DNA of 28,895 bases from Nemertoderma westbladi (lineage: Eukaryota; Xenacoelomorpha; Nemertodermatida; Nemertodermatidae). Positions 1 to 9,085 of this stretch are shown here, piece by piece (the stretch's first letter is position 1; the number at the start of each line of letters is the position of its first letter). Made by a program: the position numbers and the translations under genes. The stretch spans positions 1 to 28,895 of the forward strand of contig JAUCBJ010000123.1 in assembly GCA_032718475.1 (NCBI GenBank). The letters run 5' to 3'. A model generated the notes under the pieces. It saw nothing but the letters and a program-made list of their open reading frames with translations, did not search any database and was not told where the DNA came from.

Positions 1-27
1 GGCGGTGGTGGCTTCTCTCGATTTTAG

Positions 28-3000
28 GGATACGCCGCCTGGAACTGCTCTGAACAGAGGAAACAGACTCTCGCTATATGCTCTCTTAATATTTGTGGAG
101 TGAAAGATAAACTTATAGAACCTGGCACTCTTGCATATTTGCACAAATTTGACTTAATATTTATACAGGAGATAAAAACTAAATCGAGAATTAATGTACC
201 AGGCTTCAAAACTTACAGCAATCCTTCCCAGTTTGCTAACCGTGGTGGAATCTTATTATTGATAAAAAATGATCTAGTTAATGTCATTGTGGATGTTGAT
301 AGGACGAAGGAGGACCAGATTTGGGTACATATGTCATGTTTACCAGGATATATAATCGGTGGTTGTTACATTGCTCCAGCAGATTCCTTATATTTCAATG
401 CAGTATCGTTCTCAAACTTACACAGTATACTCAGATCGGGAGAGAAAGTGATAGCATTGGGAGACTTTAATGCCAGAGTTGGTCAGTTAGTTAACACAGA
501 GTTGGATGGTGTGCAGGCGACTTATAAAGATGTTACTGATGTTGTAGTTAATTCTAGTGGTACGAGGATGCGTAACATTTGTTTGGCGACAGATTCATGT
601 GTAATGAATAACCTGAGTTATGGAAGTTTACATCTTCGCGGCAACCTCTCGTATCGGAAAAAAGAAAATTGGATTTCTGAAATCGATTTGTGTATCGCCT
701 CCAAGGGATGCGCCGGCATGGTGTCAGATCTGCGTGTTGACCAGACACTTCGCATCTCAGACCACGCCCCACTTTCGATTCAACTGTCTCTAGACTCTAT
801 CCCAACCGATATTGTAAACCTGGGTCAACGTAGCCAAGATTTGGGGTGTTCACACTGGGAAAATAAATCGGTAAACATGGTTTCAAAAGGTCCCTCCCAT
901 AAAGACATCGATTGCGCGGCGTTCATGTCAGCGATGTCAACCATTGTCCCCCCCTCGACTCGCGCGTGTGGTGATTTGCAGCAACTGGATGAGGTTATCT
1001 CGGTGGCGTCGTCGGTAATAAACGAAACTGCGACTGAGCACGTCCGGCTTCGCCCTACAGATGAACTGGTTGATCCCTTAGTATCGAAAACTTCACGTTG
1101 GGAAAAACTTCTCAACGAGAATAATTCGAAATCGATATGGTCGGCATTGGATTGGAAAGGAAACCTAGTTGATGATATCGTAATATCAAACGACGCGTCG
1201 AATCCCCCTCCTTCTGATGACGAGTTCAAACATCACTTCGAAAAATTATTAAACACAGACAACGCACGAACTGGTAGTGATGAATTTCTGGATTCCCCAT
1301 ACATACCAGAGGTCGATGACCCCTTCACCGAAAGGGAACTTGCAGACGCGCTTAGCGAAATTAAAATTAATAAAGGTTATATAGGAATTGGACTGGGGAT
1401 ACTCACCGCTTTACCGGGTCAATGGCTTTTGCTATTGCTATCAATTTTTAACATTGTTTTTCAGAATATATGTTATCCTAGCTCATGGGTTATCAGTAAA
1501 CTGGTGGTCCTTTTCAAATCAGGTAGTAGATCTTCTTGCGACAATTATAGAGGGATTTCAATTATGGATTCACTGGGTAAATTATATGATTTATTATTGA
1601 ACTCTAGACTTCTTAGGTGGTGTAATATAGATAAATGTCAAGCAGGGGGGTTAAAGAACAGAGGTTGTATCGAGCAGATTCTAACTTTGAGGCTGCTGAT
1701 TGATTTAGCTCTGTTCAAGAAAGTAAAACTTTTTCTACTTTTTGTAGATTTTAGCAAAGCTTATGACCGAGTGCCGAGGGATGCAATGGTTCAATACTTA
1801 AAGTGTCTTGGTTGTGGTAGGGTTATGTTGCTAGCGATTCAGGCAATATATCGTTGTACTAGGAGTATATTAAAATCAGCAATAATTTTCGTTTCTATTG
1901 GAGTGCGCCAGGGCGCACCAACCAGTTGTATTCTTTTTTGTATTTACTTAAATCGATTAGTCACAATGGTAAAAAATGTAATAGATCGCGATGGTTTCAT
2001 TGGTGCAATAAATATCCTACTTCTAATGGACGATACGGTGCTTTTGGCAACTAGTCGTGAGAATTTAAATAAAAAGTACTTTGCGTTGTGTGAGTTTTGT
2101 AGCATATCTGGGATGGTAATAAATAAAAAGAAAACTAAGTTTTTTGTAGTCAACGGGTCAACGGACGATAAATTACCTTTACATTGTAACGATATTATTG
2201 TAGAACACTGTACTAGTTATGTGTATCTAGGGAGCCTATTTACAGAAGATGGCAAGATGTCATCTGTGTTTAAATTATTAGAACGTAAGTTTGAAGAAAC
2301 AACGAATAAATTCATAATATTTTGTACTGTAAACTCTTCAATGCCATTTATTTTAAAGAAACGTGTGCTTGAAGCTGGGGTTATGTCGTCATTGCTGTAT
2401 GCGTCAGAGGGATGGCTCACAAACAACGTGAAAGTAGTTGACAAATATTATCACCGTATGGTAAAGTCCCTTTTGGGCGTCAGAGATCAGACACCAACTG
2501 ATCCGTGTTTGATAGAAGTTGGTCTCCCCCCCATAATACATCGGATTCATAGATCCAGGCAGCGGTTCTACTCCAAAGCGATGACGTACAACATTGACAC
2601 CCCCTTCAGACAGGCGTTGGAGTTGTGCAGGGCTGCTAATAGTCCAGGTTATAGGTTGCTTACTCATGTAGACAAATCGAGTGGCCTAGATGCAGTGTCT
2701 AGCCGTATTTTTAATAAACCGGATAAATGTACGAAATTTTATACATATCGAACTATTTTGAATAAAGGTATGTCCGTGCACCCGATATATTGTGTAAGTA
2801 AGCCATATATTCCTGATTACTTAAGAGTTGCTTTTACACGTATCCGTTTAATGAGTCACAAACTCAGAATTGAAACTGGACGTTGGACACGGACGCCCTC
2901 TCCCGAGCGCGTATGTGTCTGTAATAATATTTCTATTCAAGATGAAAAACATGTTCTTATTTGTTGTCCACTATCTACACCTTTGCGTTCTAGTTACCCC

Positions 3001-3099
3001 AATATGAATTTTGATAACCTTGATGCATTATTATATAACAACAACCTACTTGATTTGTGCAGTTACATAACTAAGGTATTGAAGTTATATGAAACCTAG
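28..3099 (+). CDS. LINE endonuclease-reverse transcriptase (first element), 5' cut by window edge
   Basis: Non-LTR retrotransposon polyprotein. The frame is open from just after a stop at 25-27. The first usable start codon seen is a GTG at 100, but the APE endonuclease fold already begins upstream at 70-100 (LAICSLNICGV), so that start is not real and the true start is outside the window or lost. Counting from 100: endonuclease motifs GDFNARVG near residue 121 and SDHAPLS near 220; reverse transcriptase motifs NYRGIS near 482, FVDFSKAYD near 548 and GVRQGAP after it. The catalytic box reads LMDD (codons 2023-2034) instead of the usual YADD, but both metal-binding aspartates remain. A C-terminal cysteine/histidine cluster (CVC...H...CC, 2917-2970) matches the zinc-knuckle-like end of many LINE ORF2 proteins. 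The frame has no stops for about 1000 codons. The clade is not assigned. Confidence 0.9.
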   Translation, partial: GYAAWNCSEQRKQTLAICSLNICGVKDKLIEPGTLAYLHKFDLIFIQEIKTKSRINVPGFKTYSNPSQFANRGGILLLIKNDLVNVIVDVDRTKEDQIWVHMSCLPGYIIGGCYIAPADSLYFNAVSFSNLHSILRSGEKVIALGDFNARVGQLVNTELDGVQATYKDVTDVVVNSSGTRMRNICLATDSCVMNNLSYGSLHLRGNLSYRKKENWISEIDLCIASKGCAGMVSDLRVDQTLRISDHAPLSIQLSLDSIPTDIVNLGQRSQDLGCSHWENKSVNMVSKGPSHKDIDCAAFMSAMSTIVPPSTRACGDLQQLDEVISVASSVINETATEHVRLRPTDELVDPLVSKTSRWEKLLNENNSKSIWSALDWKGNLVDDIVISNDASNPPPSDDEFKHHFEKLLNTDNARTGSDEFLDSPYIPEVDDPFTERELADALSEIKINKGYIGIGLGILTALPGQWLLLLLSIFNIVFQNICYPSSWVISKLVVLFKSGSRSSCDNYRGISIMDSLGKLYDLLLNSRLLRWCNIDKCQAGGLKNRGCIEQILTLRLLIDLALFKKVKLFLLFVDFSKAYDRVPRDAMVQYLKCLGCGRVMLLAIQAIYRCTRSILKSAIIFVSIGVRQGAPTSCILFCIYLNRLVTMVKNVIDRDGFIGAINILLLMDDTVLLATSRENLNKKYFALCEFCSISGMVINKKKTKFFVVNGSTDDKLPLHCNDIIVEHCTSYVYLGSLFTEDGKMSSVFKLLERKFEETTNKFIIFCTVNSSMPFILKKRVLEAGVMSSLLYASEGWLTNNVKVVDKYYHRMVKSLLGVRDQTPTDPCLIEVGLPPIIHRIHRSRQRFYSKAMTYNIDTPFRQALELCRAANSPGYRLLTHVDKSSGLDAVSSRIFNKPDKCTKFYTYRTILNKGMSVHPIYCVSKPYIPDYLRVAFTRIRLMSHKLRIETGRWTRTPSPERVCVCNNISIQDEKHVLICCPLSTPLRSSYPNMNFDNLDALLYNNNLLDLCSYITKVLKLYET

Positions 3100-3345
3100 G
3101 ACTAATTATATTGCATTATATTTAAAAATGTCTGTGAAACACATTGTTTTATATGGTTTTATTGGTAACATTGTTTATGGCTGAATTAGTATTATTAGTA
3201 TAGTTATAGTTATAATATTAGTATTAGCAATACGATTTAGATATGATTTAAATATGATATGATTTATGTATTATAGTATACGAAAATAAACGGCGCTCCA
3301 GGCGCTACCTAACTAACTATGTATCAATGGCATTGCTTCTTTATT
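3100..3345 (+). other. 3' UTR and tail of the first LINE
   Basis: AT-rich sequence follows the stop codon. A canonical AATAAA lies at 3285-3290 and is followed by a GC-rich stretch and a short (CTAA)-type repeat at about 3310-3320. This is where the element probably ends. The exact 3' boundary cannot be fixed without another copy. Confidence 0.5.
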
Positions 3346-3366
3346 TCGCCTGCCTTGTGAAAAAAA

Positions 3367-3383
3367 TGCTGGATCCGCCCCTA
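3367..3383. mobile_element. hAT-like terminal inverted repeat remnant
   Basis: The sequence GCTGGATCCGCCCCTAA read on the minus strand begins TTAGGGGCGGATCCAG. This matches the CAGGGGCGGATCC-type ends of invertebrate hAT-like elements except at the first bases. A second end of this kind, facing outward, begins at 28850. There is no transposase here and no verified 8-bp duplication. Confidence 0.4.
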
Positions 3384-3422
3384 ACTCAACTCACAAACTA
3401 TTAAACTGAACTAAACTGAACT

Positions 3423-3428
3423 TTTATT
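3423..3428 (-). promoter_or_regulatory. Polyadenylation signal AATAAA for orphan gene A
   Basis: The minus-strand hexamer AATAAA lies 67 nt downstream of the stop codon of the candidate terminal exon (3495-3497). The spacing suits a short 3' UTR. The hexamer alone is weak evidence in AT-rich DNA. Confidence 0.4.
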
Positions 3429-3494
3429 CCATTAGTCTATACATACATTAGATTTAGGAAACATTACATATAAATGATAAAATAGCAATATTAT

Positions 3495-3659
3495 TTAAAG
3501 TCGAGAGAACGATAGGCTTTTAAACTGCTGTTGACGAAGGGGTTCTCCCAGATCATCAACAGCCCCCGGAACGATAACATTGACACCAATAGCATACCTT
3601 GTCTCTTTCGAATATCTCGTAGAGAAACAAGGGCATAAATGATAAGGACCATATACGCC
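3495..3659 (-). CDS. Orphan gene A, candidate terminal exon 3
   Basis: The minus-strand frame is open from the LINE junction near 3690 to a TAA at 3495-3497. From the best acceptor (TTTGCCAG before 3659) it encodes about 54 residues, GVYGPYHLCPCFS... ending ...FKSLSFSRL. An alternative acceptor (TGCAAG before 3674) gives five more residues. Both acceptors join in phase 0, which is the phase in which exon 2 ends at 7946. The AATAAA at 3423-3428 fits a 3' end. A LINE inserted at 3691, only 16-32 nt upstream of the exon, would have displaced the native branch point, so splicing may be impaired. The assignment to gene A is inference from strand, order, phase and poly(A) signal; this exon has no second copy in the window to test it. 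Function unknown. Confidence 0.4.
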   Translation of the reverse strand, partial: GVYGPYHLCPCFSTRYSKETRYAIGVNVIVPGAVDDLGEPLRQQQFKSLSFSRL

Positions 3660-3690
3660 CTGGCAAATGATCCCCTTGCATGTCGAGGTT

Positions 3691-6675
3691 ACTACTACTA
3701 CTAGGTCGAGCGAACTCGGACAGTGGAAATGAGATCCTTCCAGGCTTCCCGATTCTCCATAGTTGTCGCAATTTCGTTTCTCCCAAGTTCAGTATCCCTT
3801 TCAAGTTGATCTATATATGTTATGGCAGGTTGTCCACGACTACGCTTTCCATGAGTTGGTTGCCAGAAAAGTAGATCTGGTATGACCTCGTCTTTACTTC
3901 GCCAGCAGTGCCCACTGAATCTTAATCTGCGTTCACGGAGGGTGGTTGATACAGGTGGTATTGTACCATAAAGCTCGGCGTTTGTCATGTGTTGTCTCCA
4001 GCTGATGTTTAGGGCTGCCCTTAGTAGTCTTGTGTAGCAACCATCAATTCGTTGTTCAAGTGATTTAGTCAGTGTCCAGGTCTCACCCCCGTATAAAAAT
4101 ACACTTTCCACTGTGGCTCGAAAGAACTTGGTCTTCAGGTGCCTGGAGAGATCTGATTTCCAGATGGTATCAATTTTTGATAGAGCTGCCCAAGCCTTTG
4201 CTTTCCTAACTTCTATGTCCTTTTTGCTACTCTCAATCCATGATCCAAGGTACTGGAAGTCATCAACCTTCCTTAGTTGATTATTATCAATGGTTGTCAA
4301 GTTTCCATCAACATTAAAGGTCATGAATTCGGTCTTGGTAGCATTTATATGCAATCCAACCTCCTTAGCAGCCCTCTCCACTTTATTTAGTAGAAGCTGT
4401 GCATCTGCTAGCGTATTAGAGAGCAGGGCGATGTCATCCGCAAAGTCGGTGTCTGTGACTGTAGTTGCCGGATATCTACTACTTCTGCGTTCTTGAAGTG
4501 TGAATCCCAGATCTTCACCCTTTGTGGCCGTCCTCATTGCGTAATCCAGCACAATTACAAATAGTAATGGTGCTAATGTGTCACCTTGCAGTACGCCAGC
4601 CAGGATTGAGAAAAACTCAGTTTCACCATCTGGTGAGAGTACCTGTGCTTCTGAGTCACAATATAACAATCCAATGCCAGCAACAATTACTTCTGGTATT
4701 CCATAAGCTCTTAGGATTTCAAGCATTTTACCTCTATGGATGGAGTCGAATGCCTTCTTGAAGTCCACAAAAGTCATGACTGCGGGGAGATTCTTTGACT
4801 TAATTCCTTCAATCAGTCTCCGTAGTGCAAGTATCTGAGCTATTGTTGATCTACTTGGTCGAAATCCGTTTTGGCTCTTACGCAGTAGTTTCTCTATGTG
4901 AGGCCTAATCCTATATAGAATCATTTTATTGTATATTTTGGCAGCTACCACAAGCAGACAGATCCCACGATAGTTTGTTGGTATGCCGAGGTCTCCTTTC
5001 TTGGGGAGAGGCTTTAGTTGACCTTTAGTCCCAATTGGTGGTGGCTTTTCCCCTTTTAACATCCGGTTGCAAACATTCAATAATGGTCTATTTAGCACTC
5101 CGGTGTTCCATACCTCCGCTGGGATTTCATCTAATCCACTCGCTTTATTATTGGACATGCTTTTAATGCTTCTTTGGAGTTCGGCAGGTGTGAAGTCCCC
5201 TGTTTCTATAGGTAGTGTCTTGTCATATATTTTCCTTGTAGGGCTGACCTCGATGTTTGGTGGCTGCCCAAGCAAGTTGCTGAAGTGATTTTTCCACTTC
5301 CCAACACGTTCTTCAGGACTATCGGCTTTGAGGCGCCCCTTTGCACAACTTTTCCGACCAGATACCTCATTTACAGTTTGCCAGGTAAGTCTTGATTGTT
5401 GCTGTATGTGAGCAGTTGTAATTGCTTCAGTTTTATCCTGTATGTACTTTTCCTGGCTGATGTTGTAGGCCAATTTAAGATTCTCCTTAGCTTTCTCAAC
5501 CTTGTTAATGTTTTCGGTTGTTGGTTGTTCGGTTTTAACTTTGTAGGCTATCTTAAGATCTTCTCTCTTACAAGTAACCTCAGAGTTTTGCCATGGCACA
5601 TACTGTTTTCGTTTAGGTTTCAGGGGGATATGCCTCTTAGCTGATTCCTTGTGGGCTGTTATTATATTCTGGTATATTGAATCGGTGGATTGGTCTTCAT
5701 CCATTGACTGAAGTGCTTCAAAGCGGTTTTGAACTTCTACTGTATAAGCATCCTTTACAGCATTGTCAGTTCTAAGTTTCTCCCAGTCATAGTTGATTTG
5801 CTTGCTTGTCCTGGGTTTGCTGGCTCTCAAACTGAGTCTGATCTCTGCAGTCACAATTCTGTGGTCCGAACCAATTAGGTTGAATGAGCTGTATGCCTTG
5901 CAGTTGATCATGCTATTTCTCCACTTTTTGTTTATAAGGATGTAATCCAGTTGTGCTTTGGTTCCATTAGGGTATTGAAAGGTCCATAGCTTCCCCTTAC
6001 TCTTTTCGAATGTGTTGTTTGTTGGTATCAATTCACATTCTTCCATTAGGTCTAAAAGTAAGTACCCATTTCTGTTAGAACTGGTGTTATAGGTGTAACC
6101 CTTGATGTCTTCTGGGCCAATTTGCGCATTCAGGTCACCAGCAATGACTTTAACATTGTGTTTCGGGATGTCCTTAATAAGTCCAGTCAGTTCTTCATAA
6201 AACTTGACTGCTTGTTCTGGCTCTGATGCATTGGTTGGACTGTAGCAACATATAACTGTTGTCTTGGGATTCCCATCAAATGTTGCGATCATAACCCTGG
6301 AATTTATAGATTCGATGTTGTTTAGGGTCTTAAGTGCAAATGGGCTTAGCAGAATTCCTACTCCACCAATTGATGCATTGGCCGAGTTTCTTACTGCTGA
6401 GCTTGTTACTAACGTCCATCCATTTCCAATGTCATTGTACTTCATGGCAGTGTCTTCATGACAAATCCGATGTTCTTGGATGCAGATGATGTCGATGTTA
6501 TTTTCCATTGCCAGAGCGACCATGTCACCCTGTTTGCTCTGTGCTTTCAGCGTGCCTGCGTTCATTGTAGCAATCTTTAGTGTCTTTTTACATTTCAACA
6601 GGTTGGTTCTTCTTTCTTCTCTGTCTTCTGTTCCAGTAGCCAATTTATCGACCCCAGCCTGGTGTACCACTGAGG
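3691..6675 (-). mobile_element. LINE family A, copy 1 (5'-truncated, nearly intact)
   Basis: This non-LTR retrotransposon copy runs from a (TAG)n tail at 3691-3703 to a 5' truncation point at 6675. Beyond 6675 it loses all similarity to copy 2 (about 16386-19575). Over the shared part the two copies differ by only about 1-2%. The element lies in the proposed intron 2 of orphan gene A, on the same strand as the gene. There is no convincing target-site duplication. The low divergence and open frame point to recent activity of the family. Confidence 0.9.
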
Positions 6676-6685
6676 ACGGCGACAT
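3701..6685 (-). CDS. LINE family A endonuclease-reverse transcriptase, copy 1
   Basis: An intact 994-residue frame. An N-terminal APE-type endonuclease shows IATMNAGTL near residue 39, IICIQEHR near 66, VIAGDLNAQIG near 173 and GSDHRIV near 263. A linker leads to the reverse transcriptase: NYRGICLL, FVDFKKAFD at about 639, GVLQGDTLAP and FADDIALLS at about 748, with both catalytic aspartates present. The C-terminal segment (YGGETWTL, then RLRFSGHCWR) matches the region after the thumb in this group. The start codon at 6683-6685 lies outside the element, 8-10 nt into the flanking DNA, so the N-terminus is a truncation by-product. Copy 2 has about 55 further N-terminal residues. The stop codon is the first TAG of the repeat tail. 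RTE-like or a related clade; not resolved. Confidence 0.9.
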   Translation of the reverse strand: MSPSSVVHQAGVDKLATGTEDREERRTNLLKCKKTLKIATMNAGTLKAQSKQGDMVALAMENNIDIICIQEHRICHEDTAMKYNDIGNGWTLVTSSAVRNSANASIGGVGILLSPFALKTLNNIESINSRVMIATFDGNPKTTVICCYSPTNASEPEQAVKFYEELTGLIKDIPKHNVKVIAGDLNAQIGPEDIKGYTYNTSSNRNGYLLLDLMEECELIPTNNTFEKSKGKLWTFQYPNGTKAQLDYILINKKWRNSMINCKAYSSFNLIGSDHRIVTAEIRLSLRASKPRTSKQINYDWEKLRTDNAVKDAYTVEVQNRFEALQSMDEDQSTDSIYQNIITAHKESAKRHIPLKPKRKQYVPWQNSEVTCKREDLKIAYKVKTEQPTTENINKVEKAKENLKLAYNISQEKYIQDKTEAITTAHIQQQSRLTWQTVNEVSGRKSCAKGRLKADSPEERVGKWKNHFSNLLGQPPNIEVSPTRKIYDKTLPIETGDFTPAELQRSIKSMSNNKASGLDEIPAEVWNTGVLNRPLLNVCNRMLKGEKPPPIGTKGQLKPLPKKGDLGIPTNYRGICLLVVAAKIYNKMILYRIRPHIEKLLRKSQNGFRPSRSTIAQILALRRLIEGIKSKNLPAVMTFVDFKKAFDSIHRGKMLEILRAYGIPEVIVAGIGLLYCDSEAQVLSPDGETEFFSILAGVLQGDTLAPLLFVIVLDYAMRTATKGEDLGFTLQERRSSRYPATTVTDTDFADDIALLSNTLADAQLLLNKVERAAKEVGLHINATKTEFMTFNVDGNLTTIDNNQLRKVDDFQYLGSWIESSKKDIEVRKAKAWAALSKIDTIWKSDLSRHLKTKFFRATVESVFLYGGETWTLTKSLEQRIDGCYTRLLRAALNISWRQHMTNAELYGTIPPVSTTLRERRLRFSGHCWRSKDEVIPDLLFWQPTHGKRSRGQPAITYIDQLERDTELGRNEIATTMENREAWKDLISTVRVRST

Positions 6686-7551
6686 AAAATGTTGTTCTGT
6701 ATTAATTAATACTGATAAACTGATATGTAAAAAATCATTTTAACCTACCGGTACGGCCCCTCCCCCAAGTCTGCATTATGCAGGATACTGTTGCTCTTGT
6801 AAGTAGCAGGGCTAACGTACACGGAGGCCATGAAACCAGACTACGAATTATATCAGCTCAAGTACAACTACGTCCACGTTCATAGGAGTGCGTTCCAGTA
6901 CACTCACGATGAAATTATCCCTCGCCACGGGGGGGGGGGGGGGGGGGGGGGGTTCGCAACCAGCCAACGAGTCTGGATGCGAGACAGGTGTTGGCGTTTA
7001 GTGGGTCAGTACGTACAATTCCCTTGAAGGTCTGCACTTGTTTGGATTTGTTCGGATGATCTGCCAATCCATAATTTCATTTCATTTCTCGTTAATGAGT
7101 ATACTAATATAATAAGTAGTATAGTGACTCATAATGTAATAATGTGATAAATAAAAAGTTTATTACAAAAAAATATCATTCAATTCTCTACATTTTCATT
7201 GAAGAAATTATTTAGTCCTAATATTATTACTCCCAATTATATAATTTATTTTTAATAATCGGAAATTGAAGACAATCATTTAATTTTCCAAATGTTTTTC
7301 TAGAACGCACGGGGACTATTGGATTCTGGAAAGGGAACGATTGAAGAATCATTATTTATTAAAATTATACATATCATGTTTTACTAAATAATTTCGATAG
7401 GGCATGCAGGTTGTTTAGGTAAAGTATCATTAGTTTAAAATTTCCCGAATGAAACAGCACATTGATGTAGTAAAATTCTACCGGTGCGTAATGTATTTTT
7501 ACAGTGTACATGACATATTTAAAACATTAATTTATTTTTAATCTAATACAT
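6676..7551. other. Non-coding AT-rich stretch with a 24-G tract
   Basis: No supported gene. It lies in the proposed intron 2 of orphan gene A. It holds a TACCGGTAC palindrome (6745-6753), a run of 24 G at 6929-6952 next to otherwise unique sequence (6760-6920), and AT-rich sequence to 7551. The short frame across the G tract would encode polyglycine and is not credible. Confidence 0.5.
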
Positions 7552-7792
7552 ATAGAAACACGGTGGGAAACTGGACGCAAATCCCATCTTGGCGAATTAA
7601 TATCCCGCCACAATGTTAATTTCTCAATTTAGGGAAAGTAGCAGGACAGTGGCACGTTATTTAAACCAAAACAATAAACTAAATACAATAGAACAGGTTG
7701 CAGTTTTAATTTGGAGAGTAAGCAGCTCTTATTTGAGTCCAATTTCCCCTGGAGAGGGATGAATTTATATTGCGTCCAGTTTCCCACTCTAT
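7552..7792 (+). mobile_element. MITE-like element, copy 1
   Basis: A perfect 18-bp inverted repeat, GTGGGAAACTGGACGCAA at 7563-7580 and its complement at 7770-7787, encloses about 190 bp without coding potential. The interior (about 7611-7712) matches the minus strand of 15340-15440, where the same kind of ends recur. Outer sequence reading CAGATAG on the complement of the right end is shared by both copies and may be the true terminus. A non-autonomous DNA transposon is the likely identity; no target-site duplication was found. Confidence 0.6.
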
Positions 7793-7945
7793 CTGGAAAA
7801 TCTGTAGGTATTAAGTATATATGTAATATAATAAGTAATAATAAATAAATAATAATATAATATAGAATATATAATATGTTAAAATAATGATTACATACAG
7901 AATATATTACTATAATTCACTATACTACTTCGATTCTGAACTTAC

Positions 7946-8225
7946 CCCTTCTAGTTCCAATTCAGGAACGTTGATTGAAAAAGCGGACAGCTCCTCAGAA
8001 TCCACTTGGATCTCTTTCGTAGCTATTCCCGCCGTTGGTGCGGGAATGGCAACGGTCGGTAGCTGCACGTCGATTATGGGAATCAATCCCCGCGACTTGT
8101 CGCCCCGGAACGCTGGTTCCCGAAGGCGAACAAGCCCCCCCGTCCCCACGTTTTGTGCAAAAAACCTCTTCGTCTCGGCACCACCGTGGTTAATTACCGC
8201 AAAGGTTTTCCCCGTCGTCAAATCT
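7946..8225 (-). CDS. Orphan gene A, exon 2
   Basis: An internal coding exon of 280 bp. The acceptor is ATGGTTTTAG immediately before 8225 and the donor is GTAAGT at 7945-7940. It starts with one base that completes an isoleucine codon split from exon 1 and ends on a codon boundary. Its translation runs DLTTGKTFAVINHGG... to ...PELELEG. The duplicate at 15925-16165 differs at 31 of 241 aligned positions with no indel, and 21 of the 31 are third codon positions. That is direct evidence of a protein-coding frame kept under purifying selection. I recognise no domain. The protein is not membrane-spanning; it is rich in Gly, Arg and Pro, with an acidic end. Confidence 0.8.
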
Positions 8226-8586
8226 CTAAAACCATATAAATTCATTGAAGTGAAAGTTCAACATTAGAGACATAATAACGGAAATTTTTGTAAATTTCCC
8301 TGAGAAATCGAGCAATGCGCTATATAGTACCAGAAAAAATACAAATTTGTTCATAAACGAAAACATATAAAATATTTTGTCACTAAAACATACTGAACTC
8401 ACACAAATCAACATAATTTATTATATACACACGAAATAAAAGCATACGTTTAATTAAAAAAGTCTACCGATAAAAGCATTTTGAAATCCGGCCCCTGCAT
8501 AATTTCCTAATAACTGTCTGTTGGACGTCCTGTTAGTTTATATAAATTTTATTTTGTGATCGGCATGCTGCATTGCAGCTGCATGT

Positions 8587-9085
8587 TTAAGAATGCTGTG
8601 CCGGCTTGTCGGCAAAATTGCGCCGCCGCAACTCCCTATCACCCATGACATTTGCTAGATCATACGCATATTCAAGGCCAGTGTCGTTTAAGATGCGTCT
8701 CAAGAAAGTCATGGGCTGTCCACCATGCTTATTCACTCCATGAGGCTGCAAAAGTACAAGATTATGCACTGGCTGGTCCTCACGGCAAAAGCAATGTCCT
8801 GCACAGCGGAGGCGATTTTGTTCTAGTGTCAAGCTTGGAGGGAACCAATGAGACACCTCAAATATTATATAGTGTCTGGTTGGAGATGTGTGCATTGTAC
8901 TTGACACAATGAACCCGACGTAGCATTCTTGTGAATGTGCCATCCAGAGATTTGGTGTCATCAGCAGTTAGTGCCCAGCATGCACTCCCATAGAGGAGTA
9001 CTGAAACTACTGCTGCTCTAAATAATCGGACCTTAAGTTTCCGATTAATTCTCGGTGACTTCCAAATCCTGCAAAGCCTATTCAA
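8587..9085 (-). pseudogene. LINE B C-terminal region, copy 1
   Basis: Carries the conserved post-RT segment: KAWASLNRLCRIW, VLLYGSACWALT, FTRMLRRV, then after a frameshift RLRCAGHC and DQPVHNLVLLQPHG, ending NFADKPAQHS. The two overlapping frames, 8858-9085 and 8587-8961, show at least one frameshift. There is no catalytic motif. Confidence 0.75.

Noticed and set aside
3691-6675. Target-site duplications for LINE A copy 1
   Set aside because: I compared the sequence after the TAG tail with the sequence upstream of 6675 and found no convincing direct repeat.
6830-7027. A 65-residue frame including polyglycine
   Set aside because: The glycines are the 24-G tract, which is length-unstable. There is no other evidence of coding.
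7887-8267. A 126-residue plus-strand frame across exon 2 of gene A, repeated at 15896-16207
   Set aside because: It is antisense to the exon. The substitutions between copies concentrate at third positions of the minus-strand codons, so the minus frame is the coding one.
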